Positions 23,362 to 31,525 of a DNA stretch of 64,000 nucleotides are shown here, one piece after another. Made by a program: the position numbers and the translations under genes. Source of the stretch: Anaerolineales bacterium. GTDB lineage: Bacteria; Chloroflexota; Anaerolineae; Aggregatilineales; J027. Location of the stretch: positions 806,001 to 870,000 of the forward strand of contig JACKCI010000001.1 of assembly GCA_020634155.1 (NCBI GenBank), written 5' to 3'. Below the pieces are notes generated by a model, which saw only the letters and a program-made list of their open reading frames with translations, was not told the origin of the DNA and searched no databases. Position 1 is the stretch's first letter; every line of letters starts with the position of its first letter.

Positions 23362-26300
23362 TTGGATACTCAAGAGTTTGTTAACCTATTTATCAATACT
23401 ACAGGCGAGCTACTCTACTTCATTGCGTTATTTGTGGCATATCAGGCCGCTCTGCTAATGGCCTTCGATCAAAGCCGACGCTCACGGCAAGAAACCAGTG
23501 CCAAACGCTATGTGCTGGCGCTCATCATCACCGAAGCAGCATGGCTTACCCTCATCGGTGGTGCCATTCTGAGTGTTATCGCTGATGACAACACCAACAT
23601 TATGCCCCCGCTTGAACGTGCCGTCAACGCGATAGTATTTGTGGCCTTGAGTTGGGGGCTACTCAGCGCCGAGTATGATGGCCCACATTTCAACCTAAGC
23701 CGCACCCTAAGCGCTGGTCTGGTCGGCCTATTTATCATTGGCTTCGGGGCAACTGTCATAAGTTGGGATAGTACCCAAGACTTTAACCACCAAGTCTTTA
23801 GCACCTCGTGGACTCTTGTGCCGCTCATTTTGAGCGTTGTCAGTATCTTTTTACTTTTTAGCATGTATAAGAATATCGCCGATATTCCCCTAAAGGCACT
23901 ATTCTTTCTTTTAATTGGAATTGGGCACGGTTACGCCCTTCTGCAACTTCTCAATGAAAGCCTTGATGGGGATGCAGCGGGAGCCGTGCGCTGGTCATAT
24001 ATGGTCGGCGGGGCGTTGGTTGTGGTGTTAGTCTATCGCATGGTCATGGATCGAATGACTAGCGCAGTGGAGGAAGTCGCCAGCTATGCGGAGAGTATTT
24101 CCAAACCCTTCAAGACCATTCCGCCTGCCGAAGTTGAAGCTACCAATATCGCACCAGAGGAGTTTCTCTCTGTAGGGGCCAAGGTAAAAGCCGTAACAGC
24201 TGGCACCAGTTCGCTGGGTGGCCGCAATGAGAGTCTTGAATTACTCAAGGCCCTTGGCATTATGCTTGATCAATCCGATACTGAAGCTCTCCCCAAGCAA
24301 ATTGTTGTTGCAGTTGCTGAAACCCTAAAAGTCGATATTGTTGCCCTTGTTTCCTATGATGATGCCAATTGGGCCGATTTATTAGCGGCCTATGATAACA
24401 CCAAGAAGAAATCTATTTCGGGCATTTCACTCAACTTAGGTGACCAACCCACCCTTTTGAATGCCATCGAAAGCAAACAACAACGGCAACTTAGCTTTGA
24501 GGATAATCCCGAAGAACTGCGCGACCTCTATACCCGTCTTGATATACTACAAAATGGCCCCACTTACTTCCAACCCCTTACCCGCCACAACAAGGTGGTT
24601 GGTGCCCTTATCGTTGGCTTCCCCTATACACGCCGGGAGTTGCGTCCCAATGAATTGCGCCTCATGGAATCGGTCGGGCCAATTGCGGCACGCCTGATGG
24701 TTATTAGTCGCCAAGCCATGATTAATCGCATTGAAGCTGAGGAACGCGCTATCCTTGAAATCGTCGAAGGCAGTGGTATCACCAGCGATATTATTGACGA
24801 CGCTGCCGCCCTCGCTATCCGCCTTGATATGCAGCAAAGCCTTGACCTTGCCCAAAAAGAAATCAATGAACTGACCAAGACCATCCAAGACCTCCAGCAT
24901 GAGCTAGACCGTGAACGGGGACGGCTGGCTGAGTTGGTTGGGGCTGACGATGATGAGGCCATGAGCATTACGCAACGCATTGAGGTTATCGCTAATGAAC
25001 GCGAGATATTGCAACATGAACGCCAACAACTGACGATTGCGCTCAAAGAAGCCCGTGCTACGCTTGCTGGTGCAACTGCCGAAAACGAAAGCGGCATCTT
25101 TAATTCCGTCATCGACAGCATGCGCCAAGAACTCACTGAACTCCGCACCCAAAAAGAACGACTTGAGCAACAACTGGCAACCCTACGCCAAGAAAAGACC
25201 GACTCACCCGCTGTCGAAAAATTGCGTGAGGTGCTGAATACCGTTACAGTCGAAAAAACCCAACTCGCGGTAGAACGTAATAGTCTGCAACAGCGCCTAA
25301 GCGACACCCAAGGCGAACTAGAAGCCATTGGCATTGAGGGCGGTATCCAAGGCTTGGCGCTACAAATGACCCGCCTCACCGAAGAGCGCACCTACTACAA
25401 GACCCTTGCCGAGCGTGCCGCTATCGAGCGCGATACCTTGCTGCGTGAGCGCCAAAAATTACAAGTTGCTATTGCTCAAGAAACCGAGCGCGAAGCCCGC
25501 ATCACCGCCCTTGAAGATGAAATTGAGCGCCTTATCCAAGACCGCGAAGCCTACCTTAAGGGCCGTGATAACCTAAAGGCCGAGCGTGAGGCCCTCCTCA
25601 ATGAGCGCGAACATTGGCAAAGTGACCGTGCCCGTATGCTGGCCCATAATGATGCGCTGAAGATGGAATTAGATGAAACGTTAGAACTACTGAGTGTAGC
25701 TAATAAAGACCGTCAAGAGCTATCCAGCGAGCGCAACCAAACCGCCGCTGAACGTGATATGTTGCGGGTTGATCTCAATCGGATGCAAAACGAGCGCGAT
25801 ACCCTCATGGCCCGTGTAGAGGGCAACCGCGAGCGTGTGCAGGAGATCGGACAGGCTGGCGTTGGCACCATGCAGACTATGATTGAAAATCTGACCCAAG
25901 AACGTAGCGCCCTTGAAGCCAAGCTTTTGAAGGCACAAGAACAGGTCGAAGCCCTCCAAATCGACCTCCACCGCGCTGCCGTGCAAGGCGAACCTGATGA
26001 GGTACAGGGAACACCCGCCATTAACATGGAGGTCATCATTTCACTGGCTCAGGAGCTACGCACCCCGCTCTCGGTCATTCTTGGTCTGACTGAAACTGTA
26101 CTTAATGAGTCAGTGGGGATTTTGGGGGCCTTGCAGCGCACCCTCCTGACTCGTGTCAAAGCCAATGTAGACCGCCTTGGCTATCTAGTTGAGGAACTGG
26201 TACAAGTGGTCGCCCTTGATACAGGTGACCTCAAGCTCCACCCCCAAAATGTCAATCTTGTCGATATTATCGATGATGCCATCATGTCCAGCCGCTACAA

Positions 26301-26730
26301 ATTCAGCGAAAAGGGTATCGTCATTGACCTTGACATCCAGCAAGACACACTCTATGTGGAGGCCGATGTTGAGGCCCTGCGCCAAGTTATCAACCACCTT
26401 ATTCAAAACGCCTACTTGGTTTCGCCTACCGATGGCATAGTACGGGTAGGAGCCTATATGACCGATAGCGTCATCCGCGTCGAAGTCGAAGACCGAGGCG
26501 GTGGTATCGACCCCCAAGACCAAAAACGAGTTTTCAGTCGCTTGTATCGTGCCGACAATCCGTTAATTTCAGGCTTGGGCGATACAGGGGTGGGCATGTC
26601 CATCACCAAAGCCCTCATTGAAGCACACCAAGGCAAGATATGGCTAAACAGTCAACAGGGCGTTGGCAATACCTTTAAACTCGAACTCCCAACCCGCCAA
26701 CGTCAGCCAAACGTTGAAAAATCAGCGTAG
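23362..26730 (+). CDS. 7-TM / GAF / coiled-coil histidine-kinase-like protein lacking the phospho-acceptor His
   Basis: About 1122 residues. AGGGG at 23351-23355 leaves no spacing to TTG at 23356 but six bases to TTG at 23362, so the second is preferred. Order: seven hydrophobic segments in the first ~235 residues, a GAF domain (~285-460), a very long Glu/Arg/Leu-rich coiled coil (~495-885), then a HisKA-HATPase module. The H box reads SLAQELRTPLSVI, with Gln (CAG at 26050-26052) where the phosphorylated His normally stands. The ATPase end looks intact: an NAYLVSP N-box-like segment, DRGGGID, and GDTGVGMSITKALIEAH. It may therefore act as a pseudokinase or partner of another kinase. It is not adjacent to a response regulator. 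Confidence 0.88.
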   Translation: MDTQEFVNLFINTTGELLYFIALFVAYQAALLMAFDQSRRSRQETSAKRYVLALIITEAAWLTLIGGAILSVIADDNTNIMPPLERAVNAIVFVALSWGLLSAEYDGPHFNLSRTLSAGLVGLFIIGFGATVISWDSTQDFNHQVFSTSWTLVPLILSVVSIFLLFSMYKNIADIPLKALFFLLIGIGHGYALLQLLNESLDGDAAGAVRWSYMVGGALVVVLVYRMVMDRMTSAVEEVASYAESISKPFKTIPPAEVEATNIAPEEFLSVGAKVKAVTAGTSSLGGRNESLELLKALGIMLDQSDTEALPKQIVVAVAETLKVDIVALVSYDDANWADLLAAYDNTKKKSISGISLNLGDQPTLLNAIESKQQRQLSFEDNPEELRDLYTRLDILQNGPTYFQPLTRHNKVVGALIVGFPYTRRELRPNELRLMESVGPIAARLMVISRQAMINRIEAEERAILEIVEGSGITSDIIDDAAALAIRLDMQQSLDLAQKEINELTKTIQDLQHELDRERGRLAELVGADDDEAMSITQRIEVIANEREILQHERQQLTIALKEARATLAGATAENESGIFNSVIDSMRQELTELRTQKERLEQQLATLRQEKTDSPAVEKLREVLNTVTVEKTQLAVERNSLQQRLSDTQGELEAIGIEGGIQGLALQMTRLTEERTYYKTLAERAAIERDTLLRERQKLQVAIAQETEREARITALEDEIERLIQDREAYLKGRDNLKAEREALLNEREHWQSDRARMLAHNDALKMELDETLELLSVANKDRQELSSERNQTAAERDMLRVDLNRMQNERDTLMARVEGNRERVQEIGQAGVGTMQTMIENLTQERSALEAKLLKAQEQVEALQIDLHRAAVQGEPDEVQGTPAINMEVIISLAQELRTPLSVILGLTETVLNESVGILGALQRTLLTRVKANVDRLGYLVEELVQVVALDTGDLKLHPQNVNLVDIIDDAIMSSRYKFSEKGIVIDLDIQQDTLYVEADVEALRQVINHLIQNAYLVSPTDGIVRVGAYMTDSVIRVEVEDRGGGIDPQDQKRVFSRLYRADNPLISGLGDTGVGMSITKALIEAHQGKIWLNSQQGVGNTFKLELPTRQRQPNVEKSA

Positions 26731-26763
26731 TAATGCACGCCAGACTTCGCTAGACTGAAGCGC

Positions 26764-27270
26764 ATGATACGTCAAAACAGTGAACGATTGTTAGTGGCAT
26801 GGGCCAGACGGATGCCACGCATAGCTATTGCAACCCAACGCTTTTATCGCCTTGTGCAACCCCGCTTCACCGTTGGTGCTGTTGGGGTTTTACTAGATGA
26901 CCAAAGCCGTGTGTTGTTGGTCAAGCATGTCTTTCACCCAAAAACGCCTTGGGGTCTACCGGGTGGATGGGTCAACCGCAATGAACTGCCCCAACATGCC
27001 GTTGAGCGCGAATTCCATGAAGAGACCACGCTCAACGTCACCGCCATCATGCCGTTGCATGTTTGGAGTAGCCCTTTCTGGAAAAACCATGTGGATATGG
27101 GTTTTGCGGTGACCGCTAAAACCCTTCCAGCCGAGCCGCTTAAACTCTCCAATGAATTATGCGATTACCGCTGGGCGACCCAAGATGATTTACCGCCCCT
27201 GTCGCCTGAACACCGCCATATCATTACCCTAGCGTTAAGGAGGATTGACGATGTACGTCAAACTCGATGA
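26764..27270 (+). CDS. Nudix hydrolase
   Basis: 168 residues with the Nudix box: GGWVNRNE then LPQHAVE and REFHEETTL, matching Gx5Ex7REUxEE with Thr in place of the late Gly. The Glu cluster binds Mg2+ and cleaves nucleoside diphosphates linked to another moiety. An N-terminal ~35-residue basic helix precedes the domain. The substrate is not predictable. The stop overlaps the start of the next gene by 20 bases, so both are translated together. Confidence 0.88.
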   Translation: MIRQNSERLLVAWARRMPRIAIATQRFYRLVQPRFTVGAVGVLLDDQSRVLLVKHVFHPKTPWGLPGGWVNRNELPQHAVEREFHEETTLNVTAIMPLHVWSSPFWKNHVDMGFAVTAKTLPAEPLKLSNELCDYRWATQDDLPPLSPEHRHIITLALRRIDDVRQTR

Positions 27271-29020
27271 ATTCCGCACGGGCCAAACGCGCCGCACCTT
27301 CCCCCTACTCTTTGCCTTTGCAGGTGTGATGCTGCTGCTCAGTGCCATGATTTTTGCGGCTGAACTAGTCAACTACAGCAATATCTACAACAACGTCAAC
27401 GAGACCTTTGGCGACGACGTGCAAATCGGGGGTGTGCAGGTTGGGGGTCAAAACGAAGCTGACCGCCTTGCCCTGCTTGAGTCGGTCTACCTTGACCAGC
27501 CCATCGTCATGTATTACGACGGTAGTCCTATTCAACTCTCCCCACGCGAGGTCGGATTTCGACTTGACACAGAAGCCATGCAAGCTGCCGCCACCACCCA
27601 AATTGAACAAGATTTTTGGGGAGGCTATTGGCGTTATTTATGGGGCGAAAGCCAAGACTCCATTGATGTTGGCCTTGTAGCCGATTTTGACCCCGCTGAG
27701 TTACGAGCCTATGTTGAAGAGTTAGCCCTCCGCTACGACACTCAAAACACAGGCATTAGCCTTGACCTTGCCAAGTACACCTTCAGTGGAGCAGAAGCCC
27801 AGACCCGCCTAGATGTTGACGCCGCTATCCCTTTAATTGAACGGGCGCTGTATCAACTAGATCCAGAAAAGCGGGTGATTGATTTGCCCCTAATCACCTT
27901 GGGGGGAGCAGAACCGACCATCAATGACCTGCGTGAACTCATCACCACTTACCTCGAACTGGATGGACGGTTAACCAGCTACAACGGGCCAGATCAAGTA
28001 GCCTCGGTATTCGTGATTGATCTCCAAACTGGTGAGGAAGTGAATATCAACTCTGATGTGGTCATGGACGCCAGTAGTATCATCAAAATCGGCATCCTCA
28101 TCAATTACTTCCGGTATGCGGTGCGAACACCAACTGCTGATGTTAAATATAACCTTGCCAATGCGGTCGTGTGTTCGTCTAATGGCTCCGCCAATAATAT
28201 CATGGAGATTATTGGCGCAGACGGCTCCTATATTGACGGTATCCGCAAAGTTAATGACACAGTTTGTCAAGCAGGCGGGGCCAATACCCAAATTAGCAGC
28301 CGCTTATGGATTGGGCCGGAAGGCACTGGTAGTATCCCGATCGGTTACTACACTGTCATTGGCGTTACTCCTTGTCCGGGCAATACCAATCCCGGAGCCG
28401 AGGTCAACACTCAAATCAACACAACCCCTGATAACCTGAACTACACAACCGCTGCTGATGCAGGAACACTATTGATGCAGACCTATGACTGCGCGGTACA
28501 TGGCAGTGGGTTACGGTCTATCTTTCCCGATGAAATCACTCAAGAGGAATGCAACTGGATTCTGAACTTGCTACGTGGCACCCATTTCATCCATATGATG
28601 GAACTTGGGGTGCCAGAGGGTACTGACTTTGCCCATAAGGTGGGCTATGTGGGCGAGACCTTTGGGGATGCAGGCATTGTCTTCTCACCGGGCGGGGATT
28701 ACGTCTTTGTCATGTACGTTTGGGAACGCGGTGGTGTTGATGGACAGGGCAGCCTAACTGACATTCGTAAGTGGTCGATGATTGGTGATGTTAACCGCAT
28801 TGTCTATAACTACTTCAATCCTGACCAACCCATGCTCCAAACTCGACCACCTGTTAGCCCATTAACGGGTGCTGCCTGCGTCATGCCCTTACCCGGTTTT
28901 GAAATTAATCTCTATGACATCACCGAAAATCGCTTCGATGAATACGGCAACCCGATTCCGGGCGTAGCTTGCTATGATTCCCCTGAATGTCGTCCCTTTG
29001 ACAACTGGGGACAACAGTAG
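27251..29020 (+). CDS. Membrane-anchored VanW-like plus class-A beta-lactamase-like serine hydrolase
   Basis: 590 residues from ATG 27251, chosen because AAGGAGG lies seven bases upstream. A membrane helix spans about residues 18-38. The segment after it (GGVQVGG ... IQLSPREVGFRLD) resembles the peptidoglycan-binding domain found next to VanW. The C-terminal half has the serine beta-lactamase/PBP layout: SxxK (Ser276-Ile-Ile-Lys279), an SDN-like SSN in CSSNGSANN, and a KTG-like HKVG. Class-A-like folds of this type hydrolyse or bind beta-lactams or act on peptidoglycan. No Glu166-like residue could be assigned with confidence, so true beta-lactamase activity is uncertain. It ends in a Pro/Cys-rich tail. 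Confidence 0.8.
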   Translation: MYVKLDEFRTGQTRRTFPLLFAFAGVMLLLSAMIFAAELVNYSNIYNNVNETFGDDVQIGGVQVGGQNEADRLALLESVYLDQPIVMYYDGSPIQLSPREVGFRLDTEAMQAAATTQIEQDFWGGYWRYLWGESQDSIDVGLVADFDPAELRAYVEELALRYDTQNTGISLDLAKYTFSGAEAQTRLDVDAAIPLIERALYQLDPEKRVIDLPLITLGGAEPTINDLRELITTYLELDGRLTSYNGPDQVASVFVIDLQTGEEVNINSDVVMDASSIIKIGILINYFRYAVRTPTADVKYNLANAVVCSSNGSANNIMEIIGADGSYIDGIRKVNDTVCQAGGANTQISSRLWIGPEGTGSIPIGYYTVIGVTPCPGNTNPGAEVNTQINTTPDNLNYTTAADAGTLLMQTYDCAVHGSGLRSIFPDEITQEECNWILNLLRGTHFIHMMELGVPEGTDFAHKVGYVGETFGDAGIVFSPGGDYVFVMYVWERGGVDGQGSLTDIRKWSMIGDVNRIVYNYFNPDQPMLQTRPPVSPLTGAACVMPLPGFEINLYDITENRFDEYGNPIPGVACYDSPECRPFDNWGQQ

Positions 29021-29045
29021 CACCTAGAGAGATAGGGCCGCAGTC

Positions 29046-29054
29046 TGGTATAAT
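29046..29054 (+). promoter_or_regulatory. Extended -10 promoter of yebC-ruvC-ruvA
   Basis: TGGTATAAT (extended -10 with consensus TATAAT at 29049-29054) lies 35 bases before the yebC ATG. No good -35 is seen, as is common for extended -10 promoters. Confidence 0.5.
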
Positions 29055-29089
29055 GACGGGTAAATACGAGATTCTAGAGAGGTAATGGG

Positions 29090-29851
29090 ATGTCTGGTCA
29101 TAGTAAATGGTCAACCATTAAACGTAAAAAGGGCGCAGAAGACGCCAAACGTGGCAAAATCTTCACCCGTCTCGCCCGTGAAATCGTGACTGCGGTGCGC
29201 GATGGGGGTGGCAACATGGATCCCGATAGCAACCCGCGCCTGCGCCTATCCGTAGACCGCGCACGGGCCGCTAATATGCCTAAAGACAACATCGAGCGTG
29301 CCATCAAGAAAGGTGGCGGTGTTGGTGATGATGGTGTCACCTTCGAGGAAATTGTGTATGAGGGCTATGGCCCCGGTGGGGTTGCTGTCATCGTTGAAGT
29401 GGTAACTGACAATCGCAATCGTACCCTTGCCGAAGTCAAGCATGCCTTTAACCGTGCCAATGGGTCTCTTGCAACCAGCGGAGCGGTGCTGTGGCAGTTC
29501 GACCAAAAAGGCTATATCGAACTCAACAGTGAAGATGCCAGCTTTGATGATGTGTTCATGGTTGCCGCTGATGCAGGTGCCGAGGATGTTATCGAAGAGG
29601 AAGGCCTGATTATGGTCTATACCCCACGTACTGACCTGCACACTGTCGAGACCGCCTTGGTTGATGGCAAATATAAGGTACAAGAATCCAAGCTGACGTG
29701 GATTCCCCAAAATGAGGTTGAGGTCGAAGCGACACAGGCCGTCCAAGTCATGCGCCTAATTGAGCGGCTCGAAGAACTGGATGATGTCGATTCGGTGTCA
29801 AGCAATCTCAGCCTCAGCGCTGAAGCGATTGCCGCTTTCGAGCAAGAATAA
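29090..29851 (+). CDS. yebC: YebC/PmpR-family protein (TACO1-like)
   Basis: 253 residues with the invariant N-terminus MSGHSKWSTIKRKKGAEDAKRGK and the GYGPGGVAVIVE block near residue 90. Family members are described as transcriptional regulators and, more recently, as translation factors acting on proline-rich stalls. Here the protein stands immediately before ruvC with stop and start overlapping by one base, a widely conserved order. Length and sequence are standard; the start is fixed by the conserved N-terminus. Confidence 0.96.
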   Translation: MSGHSKWSTIKRKKGAEDAKRGKIFTRLAREIVTAVRDGGGNMDPDSNPRLRLSVDRARAANMPKDNIERAIKKGGGVGDDGVTFEEIVYEGYGPGGVAVIVEVVTDNRNRTLAEVKHAFNRANGSLATSGAVLWQFDQKGYIELNSEDASFDDVFMVAADAGAEDVIEEEGLIMVYTPRTDLHTVETALVDGKYKVQESKLTWIPQNEVEVEATQAVQVMRLIERLEELDDVDSVSSNLSLSAEAIAAFEQE

Positions 29852-30342
29852 TGCTTATACTTGGTATAGACCCCGGTACTGCTACAACAGGCTACGGCCT
29901 TGTTCGTGAACAGGCTGATGGCACGTTGATAGCGCTTACCTATGGGGTCTTTACCACCAAGGCACACACCCCGATGCCAGAACGCCTACTGGATTTGTAC
30001 CAGCAGATTACGGACTTTGTACAAGTCTATCACCCCACGGAAGTCGCTATTGAAGAACTTTTCTTTGGCAAGAATGTCACAACTGGTATTAAAGTGGCGC
30101 AAGCGCGTGGGGTGATTTTATTGGCTTTGGCCCAAGCGGGTTTGCCCATTGCGGAATACAAACCCAATAGCGTCAAAACCGCCATTACGGGCTATGGGGG
30201 TGCGGATAAATACCAAATGCAGTTAATGGTCGCTCAACTACTCAATCTTGATGCGCCACCCAAACCCGACGATGCAGCCGATGGTTTGGCGCTCGCCCTT
30301 ACCCATTTACAAATGACACGCTTTGATCGATTAAGCCAATGA
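29851..30342 (+). CDS. ruvC: Holliday junction resolvase RuvC
   Basis: 163 residues, typical length. The first catalytic Asp is in ILGIDPGTATTGYG, the Glu in VAIEELFF, and the later acids in KPDDAADGLALAL. RuvC cuts four-way junctions symmetrically as a dimer together with RuvAB. The start overlaps the yebC stop and its end overlaps ruvA by four bases, so the three are translationally coupled. ruvB is not in the window. Confidence 0.96.
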   Translation: MLILGIDPGTATTGYGLVREQADGTLIALTYGVFTTKAHTPMPERLLDLYQQITDFVQVYHPTEVAIEELFFGKNVTTGIKVAQARGVILLALAQAGLPIAEYKPNSVKTAITGYGGADKYQMQLMVAQLLNLDAPPKPDDAADGLALALTHLQMTRFDRLSQ

Positions 30343-30911
30343 TAGATATAATTGCTGGGCAAGTCGTTGCCGAAGGTGACAATTATCTGGTAGTGATGGT
30401 CGGTGGGGTAGGCATCCGTGTTTATGTTTCACGGTCAGCCCGCCAGCAAATCGACCACAGCAACTATGTGACCCTCCACACTCATTTGATTGTGAGGGAG
30501 GATGCATTAACCCTCTATGGCTTTGCTGATGAGGAAGAGCGCGGGCTATTTGTGGTCCTATTGGGTGTAACAGGGGTTGGGCCACGCTTGGCAATCACCA
30601 TCCTTAGTACCCTCAGCCGCGACCAACTCCAAGGGGCTATTGGGCAAGAAAAGCCCGATGTTCTGACACGGGTACCCGGTATCGGCAAAAAGACGGCTCA
30701 AAAGATTGTATTTGAACTCAAAGACAAACTAGGGGCCTCCTTCCTCGATCAACTTGTCCCCATTAATGATATAGACTCAGATGTCATCGCTACCCTCACC
30801 GCTCTCGGCTATAGTGTAGTCGAAGCTCAAACTGCCCTACAATCGATTCCGGCTGATGCGCCACAAGAGGTTGAGGAGCGCGTGCGGTTGGCCCTCCAAT
30901 ATTTTGCATAG
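30339..30911 (+). CDS. ruvA: Holliday junction branch-migration protein RuvA
   Basis: 190 residues. An OB-fold N-terminal domain (MIDIIAGQVVAEG, DNYLVVMVGGVG), two helix-hairpin-helix motifs in the middle (LLGVTGVGPRLAI and LTRVPGIGKKTAQKIV), and a small C-terminal domain that contacts RuvB. It binds Holliday junctions as a tetramer and recruits the RuvB motor. Overlaps ruvC by four bases; the next membrane-protein gene starts nine bases after its stop. Confidence 0.96.
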   Translation: MIDIIAGQVVAEGDNYLVVMVGGVGIRVYVSRSARQQIDHSNYVTLHTHLIVREDALTLYGFADEEERGLFVVLLGVTGVGPRLAITILSTLSRDQLQGAIGQEKPDVLTRVPGIGKKTAQKIVFELKDKLGASFLDQLVPINDIDSDVIATLTALGYSVVEAQTALQSIPADAPQEVEERVRLALQYFA

Positions 30912-30920
30912 GGGGCCAAG

Positions 30921-31523
30921 ATGGAATTCCGCCCCCCACGCCAATCGACCCAAGCCGCGATGGGGATTATCTTGGCTGGGATTGGAGTTACAACTCTTGG
31001 AGCTACTGCACTTGATTTAGCAGGCGTAGCACAAGAATGGGTACTCTCAGTGCGATTACTGGCCCTGATGACCCTCACCGGACCAATAGTGTGGCTTTTG
31101 CTCAACCTACTCCAACAACGCGCTGGTGTTAAGTTAGCCGAGCAAATTATTGAATTGCGCTATCCCTTGCGATGGTTTGACCAACAGATTGATTTTACCC
31201 AGATTGCAATATCCGTTATGATTAGTACAGAGCAAGTGGCGCTTGTTTGGTTAAAGCCACGTCGGACAGCTCCCGGTGATGAACCGTTGCCACCCCGTCC
31301 GCGCTTGCTAATTAGCGCCACTATTGGTCAGGCCCAACAGTGTCAACAAGAACTTTCCCAACGCTGCCATCCCCATCCAACATGGACGCCCGACACTGTG
31401 CAAAAAATGGCCCGCCAACGACGATGGCTGCGACGTAGTCTTGGATGTTTGGCTACTCCTATTGTCGGTTTTGTACTAGTTCTATTAATCGTTCAAATTG
31501 TAATGGCGTTCTTGCGTATTTAG
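30921..31523 (+). CDS. Membrane protein of unknown function
   Basis: 200 residues. Two hydrophobic helices near residues 14-34 and 43-65, a soluble middle part (about 70-170) with a beta-like stretch reading AISVMISTEQVALVWLKP, and one more helix at the extreme C-terminus (about 175-197). No recognised family. It follows ruvA after nine bases and precedes the REC-kinase gene by two bases, so it is likely co-transcribed with both. Whether it is a partner of the kinase is open. Confidence 0.65.
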   Translation: MEFRPPRQSTQAAMGIILAGIGVTTLGATALDLAGVAQEWVLSVRLLALMTLTGPIVWLLLNLLQQRAGVKLAEQIIELRYPLRWFDQQIDFTQIAISVMISTEQVALVWLKPRRTAPGDEPLPPRPRLLISATIGQAQQCQQELSQRCHPHPTWTPDTVQKMARQRRWLRRSLGCLATPIVGFVLVLLIVQIVMAFLRI

Positions 31524-31525
31524 AG

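Noticed and set aside
24624..25391. A 255-codon Ser/Arg-rich frame on the minus strand
   Set aside because: Antisense of the coiled-coil region of the histidine-kinase-like gene; its composition is the mirror of Glu/Arg/Leu codons.
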